Shown here in pieces: positions 1-5,535 of a stretch of 5,678 bases of DNA. The notes beneath the pieces are model-generated. The model did not search any database. It saw only the letters and a program-made list of their open reading frames with translations, and had not been told where the DNA came from. Each line of letters starts with the position of its first letter. Positions within the stretch are counted from its first letter, which is position 1. Position numbers and translations under genes: made by a program. This DNA comes from Candidatus Saccharibacteria bacterium UBA7683 (lineage in GTDB: Bacteria; Patescibacteriota; Saccharimonadia; Saccharimonadales; UBA7683). The stretch lies in NCBI GenBank assembly GCA_002482925.1, contig DLGX01000043.1:1-5678 (forward strand), read 5' to 3'.

Positions 1-620
1 TGATGGTTTCAGTAGTACTTGGTACCGGAAAGAGCACTAAGCGCTTGTTATTACTCGGTGGTGCGTATATTCTTGCAATCTTTACTACTTACCTTGTGGC
101 TGGCCTTGGCTTAGTGTACTTCTTCAGCGAAGTGCCCATTGTGGTTGCCGAATACTTAAGCATTGCAGTGGCACTCTTGGTAGTACTAGCTGGTATTTTA
201 GAAATGAAGGATTACTTCTGGTATGGTAAAGGTTTTAGCTTACATATTCCAAAACGCTTTGTAAGCAAAATTCAGAAGATGAGCGGTGGTGCAACAAGCG
301 TAGTAAGTGTTTCGTTGCTTGGTGCATTTGTTGCGGCAGTAGAACTTCCCTGCACTGGGGCGCCGTATTTGGCAATCATTACAATCCTGCGAATTGATTT
401 TAACTTCACCGCACTCATGCTTATGGTGCTTTACAACTTCTTATTTGTATTACCTCTTATTGTCATTCTCATCATGGTAGCAGGTGGTACAAAAGTGAGT
501 TCTGTACAATCTTGGAAAGAAGAAAAAAAGGGCGCAATGCGACTCATGGTCGGAGTTTTGCTTGCAGCACTTGGCTGGATATTAATTTTAATTGCCAATG
601 GCACAATTAATTTTGCTTAA
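1..620 (+). CDS. CcdA/DsbD-like transmembrane thiol-redox protein, 5'-truncated by the window edge
   Basis: The visible 205 residues (first in-frame ATG at 3) form about five hydrophobic helices, near residues 15-41, 46-68, 97-129, 135-161 and 180-200. Helix three carries the motif ELPCTGAPY with Cys117, which matches the second redox-cysteine/proline motif of the CcdA/DsbD transmembrane family. Proteins of this family have about six helices and a pair of membrane cysteines that carry electrons from cytoplasmic thiols to extracytoplasmic partners. Only one Cys is present, and the helix that should carry its partner is missing, so the gene very probably continues to the left and the ATG at 3 is an internal Met. 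The next gene starts 13 nt after the stop, and a flavin disulfide reductase follows that, so all three probably share an operon. The family call is from motif and topology. The electron acceptor is unknown, and a role in cytochrome maturation is not implied. Confidence 0.72.
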   Translation, partial: MVSVVLGTGKSTKRLLLLGGAYILAIFTTYLVAGLGLVYFFSEVPIVVAEYLSIAVALLVVLAGILEMKDYFWYGKGFSLHIPKRFVSKIQKMSGGATSVVSVSLLGAFVAAVELPCTGAPYLAIITILRIDFNFTALMLMVLYNFLFVLPLIVILIMVAGGTKVSSVQSWKEEKKGAMRLMVGVLLAALGWILILIANGTINFA

Positions 621-621
621 G

Positions 622-626
622 AAGGA
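622..626 (+). promoter_or_regulatory. Ribosome binding site that sets the ATP-cone gene start at 634
   Basis: AAGGA lies 7 nt before the ATG at 634. It supports this start over the in-frame ATG at 592, which lies inside the end of the upstream membrane-protein gene and would add 14 residues with no family match. Confidence 0.7.
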
Positions 627-633
627 ACTTACT

Positions 634-915
634 ATGTCTCAAGCATCTCAAAGAGTCGTAAAACGAAAAAAACACACCGAACAGTACCAACGAGCAAAAC
701 TTCATAGCAGTGTTCAGGCCGCATGCCTGAGCGTACGCGAGTTTACTGGCTCTGCTGAAGTTACTGCTGAGCATGTTTGCAATCAGGTTGAGCAGTGGCT
801 AGAAGACAAACTAGAAGTAACCTCGAATGATCTGCGAATTGCAGCTGCAAGGTTTCTACAACAGTACAATCCTTCAGCTGCAGTGATATATGAAACGCAT
901 ATGGATATTAACTAA
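634..915 (+). CDS. Stand-alone ATP-cone domain protein (93 aa)
   Basis: The whole protein resembles one ATP-cone domain, the nucleotide-binding module at the N-terminus of ribonucleotide reductases and in NrdR. Visible features are the opening VVKRKKHTEQY (residues 8-18), which matches the family's V-x-K-R-[DG]-G-x-x-E-x-[FY] strand pair. Next comes KLHSSVQAAC (22-31), matching K-L-x-x-S-[IV]-x-x-A. Then follow a helix with VCNQVEQWLE (48-57), the conserved VTSNDLR (62-68), and a last helix ending in AAVIYETHMDI (82-92). No zinc ribbon (as in NrdR) and no reductase domain is attached. ATP cones bind ATP or dATP and usually control a partner. Here the neighbours are a CcdA-like carrier (13 nt upstream) and a flavin disulfide reductase (19 nt downstream), so a partner in thiol redox is a reasonable inference, not shown. 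Fold call is by motif pattern; sequence identity to known cones is only moderate. Confidence 0.72.
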   Translation: MSQASQRVVKRKKHTEQYQRAKLHSSVQAACLSVREFTGSAEVTAEHVCNQVEQWLEDKLEVTSNDLRIAAARFLQQYNPSAAVIYETHMDIN

Positions 916-921
916 CAATTA

Positions 922-929
922 AAGGGTGG
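922..929 (+). promoter_or_regulatory. Ribosome binding site that sets the flavoenzyme start at 935
   Basis: AAGGGTGG is a near match to the AAGGAGG consensus and ends 5 nt before the ATG at 935. A GTG at 926 is in frame but lies inside this site and would have nothing suitable in front of it, so ATG 935 is preferred. Confidence 0.65.
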
Positions 930-934
930 GCTAC

Positions 935-2320
935 ATGGCAAAACAAAAAACCTATGACTACGACCTTATCGTTATTGGAAGCGGTGCAGGCGGCAGCGTG
1001 GCTGCTCATATTGCCAGTAAAGCCGGCATTTCAGTGGCTATTATTGAAGCTGACCTAATTGGTGGGGAATGCCCAAATATTGGCTGTGTTCCAACCAAGG
1101 CATTGCTTCAGGCTGCCGAAGTCTACGAAGCAGCTAAACACGGTGCTCGATTTGGAATACGTGGAACAACAGTTGGGTATAACTACCCGAGCATAAAGGC
1201 CTGGAAAGATCTGGCCGTTAAGCGCACTGGCACCTACCTGGGTGAAGAAATGTATACCCGCGAAGGTATAAATGTCATTAAAGGCCGAGCGCACTTTGTC
1301 GATCCACACACCATAAGCGTTGGTATTGCCCGCTTTAGCGCGAAGCACTTTTTAATTGCTGCTGGTTCCGAATTAATTGTGCCACCAATTCCTGGGCTAG
1401 AATCTACAGGCTACATAACCTATCGAGAAGCAATTAATTTAACCCGTCCGCCAAAGAGTTTAGCAATTATTGGTGGCGGTGCGATCGGCTGTGAATTTGC
1501 GCAATTATTTGCCATATTCGGTACCAAAATATACATAGTTGATATTGCAGAAAAATTACTTGCTAAAGAAGAGCCTGAGGTAGGCGAACTACTAGAAACC
1601 CGTTTTAAAGAAGAATATTCGATGTCAGTGTACCTTGGCACCACGCTTGATAAAGTTACAAAGGTAGGCGCAAAGAAACACCTCAGCCTGCGTAGCGGTA
1701 ACAAAACAGCTAGCATTAGCGTTGATGAAATATTGGTTGCCACCGGCAAGCGCGCCGTGGTAGACATTGGCCTAGAAAACGCCGGTGTTGAATACGAAAA
1801 AAACCGAATTCTGGTAGATTCTTATATGCAAACCAGTGCTTCGCATATATTTGCCGCTGGTGACTGTGTTGGCCCTTACTTATTCACTCATATGTCTACC
1901 TACCAAAGTAAAATTGCTGCCCACAACCTACTCCACCCAAGAAGTAAGATTGCTGCAGATTACAAAGCCGTTCCTCGCTGTATCTTCACAAATCCTGAAG
2001 TAGCTTCGGTTGGTAAAACTGAAGCCGAACTGAAGGCCGCAAAAATCTCGTTTAAAAAGGTACTGGTACCTGTTTCAGTTATTGGTAGAGCAAATACGAG
2101 CGATGTTGGGGAAGGCTTTGTGAAAGTTCTTGCGAGCTCTAAAACAGATGTGCTACTTGGAGCCGCCGTAGCCTGCCCACATGCAGGTGAGGTTATTCAT
2201 GAATTAACCCTGGCCGTACAGAACGAACTAACTTCTGCGCAGGTAGCAAACACCATACATGCATTCCCTACTTGGTCAGAAGCGGTGCGTGTTGCTTGTG
2301 CCAAGCTTTCTAAGCTATAG
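935..2320 (+). CDS. Class I pyridine nucleotide-disulfide oxidoreductase (Lpd/mercuric-reductase-like flavoprotein)
   Basis: This is a full-length 461-residue flavoenzyme, the usual size for the glutathione reductase/lipoamide dehydrogenase family. In order: an FAD-binding Rossmann motif GSGAGG (15-20) with acidic E38 at the end of strand two; the redox-active pair in GGECPNIGCVPTK (C46, C51); IAAGSE (141-146); an NAD(P)-binding motif GGGAIG (180-185) with D203 at the end of its second strand, which favours NADH over NADPH; a second FAD motif FAAGD near 305; and a C-terminal dimerisation domain ending in HAFPTWSE (442-449). In Lpd and glutathione reductase the residue just before that Pro is the catalytic His that pairs with the Glu. 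Here it is Phe444, while E449 is kept. MerA and SthA branches also lack this His, so the enzyme is probably not a true lipoamide dehydrogenase, and no PDH/OGDH genes are visible. It likely moves electrons from NAD(P)H to a cytoplasmic thiol acceptor, perhaps feeding the CcdA-like carrier. Substrate is unknown. Confidence 0.87.
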   Translation: MAKQKTYDYDLIVIGSGAGGSVAAHIASKAGISVAIIEADLIGGECPNIGCVPTKALLQAAEVYEAAKHGARFGIRGTTVGYNYPSIKAWKDLAVKRTGTYLGEEMYTREGINVIKGRAHFVDPHTISVGIARFSAKHFLIAAGSELIVPPIPGLESTGYITYREAINLTRPPKSLAIIGGGAIGCEFAQLFAIFGTKIYIVDIAEKLLAKEEPEVGELLETRFKEEYSMSVYLGTTLDKVTKVGAKKHLSLRSGNKTASISVDEILVATGKRAVVDIGLENAGVEYEKNRILVDSYMQTSASHIFAAGDCVGPYLFTHMSTYQSKIAAHNLLHPRSKIAADYKAVPRCIFTNPEVASVGKTEAELKAAKISFKKVLVPVSVIGRANTSDVGEGFVKVLASSKTDVLLGAAVACPHAGEVIHELTLAVQNELTSAQVANTIHAFPTWSEAVRVACAKLSKL

Positions 2321-2343
2321 ACGCTTTTATATATATTTACGCC

Positions 2344-2361
2344 GCTTTTGCCGACAAAAGC
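2344..2361 (+). other. Small perfect hairpin after the redox operon
   Basis: GCTTTTG (2344-2350) and CAAAAGC (2355-2361) form a perfect 7-bp stem around a CCGA loop, 24 nt after the flavoenzyme stop. No T-run follows on either strand, so it is not a classical intrinsic terminator. It may be a weak or factor-dependent stop, an mRNA 3'-end stabiliser, or the 5' hairpin of the candidate structured RNA just downstream. Confidence 0.4.
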
Positions 2362-2373
2362 AACACAAAATCG

Positions 2374-2530
2374 CTATCCACAAACTCACTCACGCGAGTA
2401 AAATACACGCATAATTGCTGCGAAAAGACGATAACAAGCATCCCTCACTCTTCTCTAGTTGTTTGTTCGGGCAAGTCTTTTCTTGATTCAGCAATTTTGC
2501 GCATATTTTACCGGTTCATTCGAGGGATAG
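2374..2530 (+). ncRNA. Candidate structured RNA of unknown class (long interrupted hairpin with pseudoknot option)
   Basis: A long interrupted helix is visible directly. From outside to inside, the pairs are 2398-2405 with 2504-2511 (8 bp), 2408-2411 with 2498-2501 (4 bp), 2413-2420 with 2489-2496 (8 bp), and 2422-2429 with 2475-2482 (8 bp). That is 28 Watson-Crick pairs with only small internal loops and a 45-nt apical region. A weaker inner pairing is AACAA 2433-2437 with TTGTT 2463-2467. Two further elements compete for the same 3' sequence: CTATCC (2374-2379) can pair with GGATAG (2525-2530) and close the whole element, or ATCCCTC (2440-2446) in the apical loop can pair with GAGGGAT (2522-2528) as a pseudoknot. 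No coding potential or match to RNase P, tmRNA, SRP RNA or tRNA was recognised. The plus strand is favoured only because a terminator-like hairpin with T-run follows. It could be an independent RNA or, if transcription reads through, part of the RRM gene leader. A large inverted repeat with another role is the alternative. Confidence 0.5.
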
Positions 2531-2548
2531 GCCAAAATGCCACATAAT

Positions 2549-2583
2549 GAGTATTTAACACACTTATGCTCGCAAATTTTTTT
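2549..2583 (+). terminator. Possible intrinsic terminator after the structured RNA
   Basis: GAGTAT (2549-2554) can pair with ATGCTC (2566-2571), including one G-T wobble, around an 11-nt loop. Five bases later comes a run of seven T (2577-2583). The stem is short and the gap to the T-run is larger than usual, so it is a modest candidate. It would separate the upstream RNA from the RRM gene promoter at 2593. Confidence 0.4.
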
Positions 2584-2592
2584 AAATTGTTT

Positions 2593-2598
2593 TATACT
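2593..2598 (+). promoter_or_regulatory. Likely -10 element of the RRM gene promoter
   Basis: TATACT matches the -10 consensus at five of six positions and follows a very AT-rich stretch (2574-2592). No convincing -35 hexamer is seen 16-18 bp upstream (around 2569-2576). Transcription from here would start near 2605 and give a leader of about 100 nt, in which I see no strong structure. Confidence 0.4.
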
Positions 2599-2704
2599 GA
2601 GCATACGCAGTCAGTACGTGTATGGATCGTTAGTAATCTCGGTACCCTAGTTACGTTACATGGTCGAACTGCAGTAGATTATAAACAAAGGATACATATA
2701 CATA

Positions 2705-3025
2705 ATGGCATATCGACTATTTGTAGGTGGCCTACCATTCTCCACTACTAGTGAAGAACTTGAACAGCTTTTTGCTGCTCATGGTACGGTTGCTTCAGCT
2801 CGTGTTATTACTGATCGTGAAACTCAGCGTTCTAAGGGCTTCGGCTTTGTAGAATTCGAGAGCGACGATGAAGGTAAAGCAGCTGAAAAAGCTCTTAATG
2901 GCGCTGATCTTGGTGGCCGTTCTCTAACGGTTAACGAAGCTCGTCCTCAAGAGGATCGTCCTCGTCGTGATTCAAACGGCGGCGGCAACGGTGGTGGCGG
3001 TTCATTCCGTCAACGCAGCTGGTAA
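2705..3025 (+). CDS. Small RRM-domain RNA-binding protein with glycine-rich tail
   Basis: This 106-residue protein is one RNA recognition motif (about 4-80) plus a short basic, glycine-rich tail (81-106). RNP2 is LFVGGL (5-10) and RNP1 is KGFGFVEF (44-51). The aromatic residues that stack on RNA bases (F6, F46, F48) are all present. The tail holds RPRR and GGGNGGGG and ends in FRQRSW, as in cyanobacterial Rbp and many CPR RRM proteins. Such proteins bind single-stranded RNA. In cyanobacteria several are cold-induced, but the targets in CPR bacteria are not known to me. The start is fixed by a sharp domain boundary and by AAAGGA at 2687-2692, although its 12-nt distance from the ATG is longer than usual. 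The gene appears monocistronic: a -10 element lies about 107 nt upstream and a strong terminator begins 12 nt after the stop. Its coding sequence looks well adapted, with few rare-looking codons, which hints at high expression. Confidence 0.93.
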   Translation: MAYRLFVGGLPFSTTSEELEQLFAAHGTVASARVITDRETQRSKGFGFVEFESDDEGKAAEKALNGADLGGRSLTVNEARPQEDRPRRDSNGGGNGGGGSFRQRSW

Positions 3026-3037
3026 TTTATTACCACA

Positions 3038-3073
3038 ATTTTAAAAGGCTTCAGAAATGGAGCCTTTTAAAAT
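3038..3073. terminator. Bidirectional intrinsic terminator between RRM and pilin genes
   Basis: A perfect 13-bp inverted repeat (3038-3050 with 3061-3073) surrounds a 10-nt loop. The core is AAAAGGCT/AGCCTTTT, so a GGCT stem is followed by a T-run when read on either strand. It sits 12 nt after the RRM stop and 10 nt beyond the pilin stop on the other strand, so it can end both convergent transcripts. Confidence 0.9.
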
Positions 3074-3083
3074 ACTTTAAAAA

Positions 3084-3581
3084 CTAAAGTTCTCGGCAAA
3101 CTTCGCCTTTTTCAAGCTTCATTTTTATAGACTGCTTGTTTGGGGCAAGATCAGTACAGTTACCATTAAGGAACCAGAAGTCGCCTGGCTCAGTTAATGT
3201 AGCACCCGCAGTTGCTATTCGGTAATTACTTCCTGATGGTGATTTAAAACTTGTTCCATTGCATAAATACGTTTTTGAAAAGCTTGCAATAAACGGGTCT
3301 GTGTCGCTTCCGCAGGCATCTGCTGGCGAGGAATCAGGCGAAGAGCCCTTCCAAAACGATACTGTACGGAAGCCAGATACATTACCCCCGTTTGTAAAGT
3401 AGTTCTGAAGCTCAGACACTATTCTACTAGCATCATTTCGACGTTGTGTATCACGACGGTTTGTTGCAACTTGATTAAAGGCTATGAATGCTAGCAAAAA
3501 TATGAGCCCACCTATAGCGAGCACAAGCACTACTTCTATTAATGTAAATCCGCGAATATTAAGATTAGTTTTTTTGTACAT
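3084..3581 (-). CDS. Type IV pilin-like / type II secretion pseudopilin-like prepilin
   Basis: The N-terminus has the prepilin signature: a short basic leader MYKKTNLNIRG (1-11), cleavage expected after Gly11, then FTLIEVVLVLAIGGLIFLLAFIAF, with the conserved Glu at mature position 5. The mature protein of 154 residues has the N-terminal assembly helix, a charged RRDTQRRND stretch (42-50), and a globular part with four cysteines (90, 107, 142, 162). These could form two disulfides, and Cys162 lies three residues from the end, as in D-region loops of pilins. The ATG at 3581 is chosen because it gives a normal leader length. A TTG at 3632 would add 17 residues and lies at or upstream of the predicted promoter. 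There is no Shine-Dalgarno sequence. No prepilin peptidase, PilB, PilC or minor pilin genes are in the window, so whether it is a major or minor pilin is open. Role would be in surface pili for attachment or twitching, or DNA uptake. Confidence 0.85.
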   Translation of the reverse strand: MYKKTNLNIRGFTLIEVVLVLAIGGLIFLLAFIAFNQVATNRRDTQRRNDASRIVSELQNYFTNGGNVSGFRTVSFWKGSSPDSSPADACGSDTDPFIASFSKTYLCNGTSFKSPSGSNYRIATAGATLTEPGDFWFLNGNCTDLAPNKQSIKMKLEKGEVCREL

Positions 3582-3603
3582 AAATATGGTTACGTTTATG
3601 CTT

Positions 3604-3632
3604 ATTGTATCAGTACGACCCTGTGACAACAA
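3604..3632 (-). promoter_or_regulatory. Predicted promoter of the pilin gene
   Basis: Read on the minus strand, TTGTTG (3632-3627) and TACAAT (3609-3604) are separated by 17 bp. The -10 is a five-of-six match and the -35 is weak. Transcription would begin near 3598, about 17 nt before the ATG at 3581, and leave no room for the TTG start at 3632. Confidence 0.45.
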
Positions 3633-3640
3633 GCTGTGAC
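3621..3640. repeat. Direct repeat CTGTGAC x2 across the pilin -35 region
   Basis: Two identical 7-bp copies, at 3621-3627 and 3634-3640, are separated by 6 bp (13 bp start to start). They flank and touch the predicted pilin -35 hexamer, so they could be a regulator binding site. The repeats are short and chance is not excluded. Confidence 0.3.
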
Positions 3641-3696
3641 TTAAAATTAAAAAGCGAGTACGTATTATTTAATATCTTCTGGTTATCACCTCACTA

Positions 3697-3725
3697 TTGA
3701 AAGGCGTTTGACGTGTTACTATATT
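3697..3725 (+). promoter_or_regulatory. Predicted promoter of the ABC exporter gene
   Basis: TTGAAA (3697-3702) and TATATT (3720-3725) are separated by 17 bp, and each matches the sigma-70-type consensus at five of six positions. Transcription would begin near 3732, only about 5 nt before the GTG at 3737. The promoter is divergent from that of the pilin gene. Confidence 0.6.
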
Positions 3726-3736
3726 TGTAGCACAAC

Positions 3737-5494
3737 GTGAAAAGAGTATATGTGAAAACAAATATATATAAACACCTTCTTGATACCTATGGTCGAAAAC
3801 CAACCATTTGGCTTTCTGTTATAACGGAATTAATTAGAACAATAATTGCCAGAATATTCCTTGTAACAATAATCGCCTCTATGACAGCCGCTGTAGCTGT
3901 AGGTGATTATGAAAAAGCAAAGGGTCTAGTGGTGGTGTATTTAATTTCTTCAGTGATTGCATTTGCGGTCGGCTCACTTGGGGATCTTATTGGTACACAT
4001 ACCGAAAACCTTGTGTACGGAGAGCTCTTGGAATCGTATTACAGAAAACTTACTTCAAAAGACATGTCCTTTTACCGAGACAGTCACACAGGTTATTTAA
4101 CCAGCATGTTCCGCCAATATTTAGACAACGCCATATTGCTTATACGTTTTTTTCGCGCGGACGTGATACGAGTACTCGTTTCGCTTACAATTCCAGCAGT
4201 TGTGCTAATGGCTGCTTCGTGGAAGATTGGGCTTCTAACAGTTCTCCTCATTGCTTCTCAGGCAGTCTATGTAATTTGGGCTTCGGCAAAAGCGGCTAAA
4301 TACCGTGAAGCTACGAGCGAAATCTACCGAAAAATCTCTGGCGAAGTAGCTGATGATTTAACAAATATAGTTGCATATAAATCTGCGGGTAAAGAAGAAA
4401 GTGCGCTCAAACATGTTATGAATTTACGTAAAGAAGAAACTAAGGCATTTTTACTGCGTCGTAGAAGTTCAATTTTATTAGATTTTCCACGTAGCATTGT
4501 TACCACGGTAATTGTTTCAGCTGCATTTTGGCTGGTGCTCAGTACTAGTACCGGAACCGAAAGCTCAGTAGGGCTTCTTGTGCTAACACTCACCTACATG
4601 TTTCAAATTATTCGCAACGTGGCTGATCTACCAGATTTGATTTACCGCTATGACGATTACATTAGTAAAATTGAACCAACACTTGAAACCTTAGACCAAA
4701 CCTATGAAACAATACAAGATAAACCAGATGCAGTGGAATTTAATCCAGACAAAGCAGCAATAGAGATCAGTAACCTAGGCTTTAAATATGGTGATAACCC
4801 TAAGAGTAGCTACATATTCAAGAATTTTAACCTGAGCATAAAAGGTGGTGAACACGTAGGCGTTGTGGGGTTGAGTGGTGCAGGCAAAAGTACTCTAGCA
4901 AACTTACTCATGCGTTTTGATTCACTAGATTCCGGAACAATTATGGTAGATGGAATAGATATTAATGCTGTGTCGCAAAGTAGTTTGAGGCAAAAAATTG
5001 CTTATGTTCCACAAGAACCGGTGTTATTTCACCGTTCAATACGCGAAAACATTGCCTACCATAATTCTGAAGCTACCGATAAAGATATAATTGCAGCAGC
5101 AAAAGCAGCCCATGCGCATGAATTCATAAGTAAACTGCCCGAACGCTATGAAACAATTGTAGGAGAACGTGGTGTAAAGCTTAGCGGGGGTCAAAAACAA
5201 CGAGTAGTAATAGCCCGAGCGGTACTCAAAAATGCGCCTATAGTACTGTTCGACGAAGCAACCAGCGCGCTCGACAGCGAAAGCGAACACATAATTCAAA
5301 CAGCGCTTCCAAAGATTATCGGAACACACACTGCAGTTATAATTGCCCACCGCTTAAGTACCGTTGCAAGCTTAGACAGAATTATTGTGATGCATAACGG
5401 TGCCATTGAAGAAGAAGGTACACACCAGCAGTTACTAAAAAAACGTGGTAGATATTATTCGCTCTGGAAAAAGCAAACGAACCAAAGTGGTTAA
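3737..5494 (+). CDS. ABC exporter, fused transmembrane and ATPase domains (MsbA/MdlB-type half transporter)
   Basis: This 585-residue protein has the standard length and order of a type IV-fold ABC exporter half. A membrane domain of about six helices (around 27-53, 63-86, two within 145-184, 246-270, 277-296) is followed by a nucleotide-binding domain. ATPase motifs are intact: A-loop Tyr351, Walker A GLSGAGKST (378-386), Q-loop Gln426, the exporter-type TIVGERG (473-479), signature LSGGQKQR (482-489), Walker B IVLFDE with catalytic Glu507, D-loop SALD, and H-loop His538. Both ATP sites would be competent, so a homodimer is possible. No second half-transporter is seen nearby. Substrate cannot be read from sequence; lipids, peptides or drugs are all known for the family. 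Start: an in-frame TAG at 3728 leaves only GTG 3737 or GTG 3752. The first fits a leaderless transcript from the promoter just upstream; the second has a weak AAAAGAG in front. The downstream gene follows after 41 nt but has its own -10. Confidence 0.92.
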   Translation: MKRVYVKTNIYKHLLDTYGRKPTIWLSVITELIRTIIARIFLVTIIASMTAAVAVGDYEKAKGLVVVYLISSVIAFAVGSLGDLIGTHTENLVYGELLESYYRKLTSKDMSFYRDSHTGYLTSMFRQYLDNAILLIRFFRADVIRVLVSLTIPAVVLMAASWKIGLLTVLLIASQAVYVIWASAKAAKYREATSEIYRKISGEVADDLTNIVAYKSAGKEESALKHVMNLRKEETKAFLLRRRSSILLDFPRSIVTTVIVSAAFWLVLSTSTGTESSVGLLVLTLTYMFQIIRNVADLPDLIYRYDDYISKIEPTLETLDQTYETIQDKPDAVEFNPDKAAIEISNLGFKYGDNPKSSYIFKNFNLSIKGGEHVGVVGLSGAGKSTLANLLMRFDSLDSGTIMVDGIDINAVSQSSLRQKIAYVPQEPVLFHRSIRENIAYHNSEATDKDIIAAAKAAHAHEFISKLPERYETIVGERGVKLSGGQKQRVVIARAVLKNAPIVLFDEATSALDSESEHIIQTALPKIIGTHTAVIIAHRLSTVASLDRIIVMHNGAIEEEGTHQQLLKKRGRYYSLWKKQTNQSG

Positions 5495-5495
5495 G

Positions 5496-5525
5496 TTTTC
5501 ATTAAATCACGACTTACGATATACT
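5496..5525 (+). promoter_or_regulatory. Predicted promoter of the right-edge gene
   Basis: TATACT (5520-5525) is a good -10. TTTTCA (5496-5501) is a poor -35 at 18-bp spacing. Transcription would begin near 5532, about 4 nt before the ATG at 5536, in a gap with no terminator-like hairpin after the ABC gene. Confidence 0.45.
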
Positions 5526-5535
5526 TTTTTGAACT

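Noticed and set aside
592..633. Longer N-terminus for the ATP-cone protein from ATG 592
   Set aside because: It overlaps the end of the membrane-protein gene, has no suitable ribosome site, and adds residues outside the domain; ATG 634 has AAGGA at 7 nt.
1055..1767. Minus-strand open frames of 97 and 115 codons inside the flavoenzyme gene
   Set aside because: They are antisense shadows of a strongly supported CDS and show no recognisable domain.
2398..2511. Inverted repeat as a miniature transposable element
   Set aside because: No target-site duplication flanks the arms, no second copy is in the window, and the internal loops look like RNA helix interruptions.
2512..2528. GGTTC...CGA near 2513-2523 as a tRNA or tmRNA T-arm
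   Set aside because: The T-loop consensus GGTTCRANYCC is not met, there is no CCA-end acceptor stem, and no tag-peptide frame is present.
2537..2650. Possible 37-codon leader peptide starting at ATG 2537 with GAGGG about 10 nt upstream
   Set aside because: It runs through the terminator-like T-run and the -10 element of the RRM gene and its composition does not look coding. The GAGGG is better explained as a pairing partner in the structured element.
2566..2751. 61-codon plus-strand open frame overlapping the RRM gene start
   Set aside because: It spans the AT-rich promoter region and reads the RRM gene out of frame; no domain or ribosome site.
3708..3713. TTGACG as the ABC exporter -35 element
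   Set aside because: No -10-like hexamer occurs 16-18 bp downstream; TTGAAA at 3697 with TATATT at 17 bp is the better pair.
4324..5350. Minus-strand open frames of 89 and 104 codons inside the ABC exporter
   Set aside because: They are antisense to conserved ATPase and membrane-domain sequence and have no independent support.
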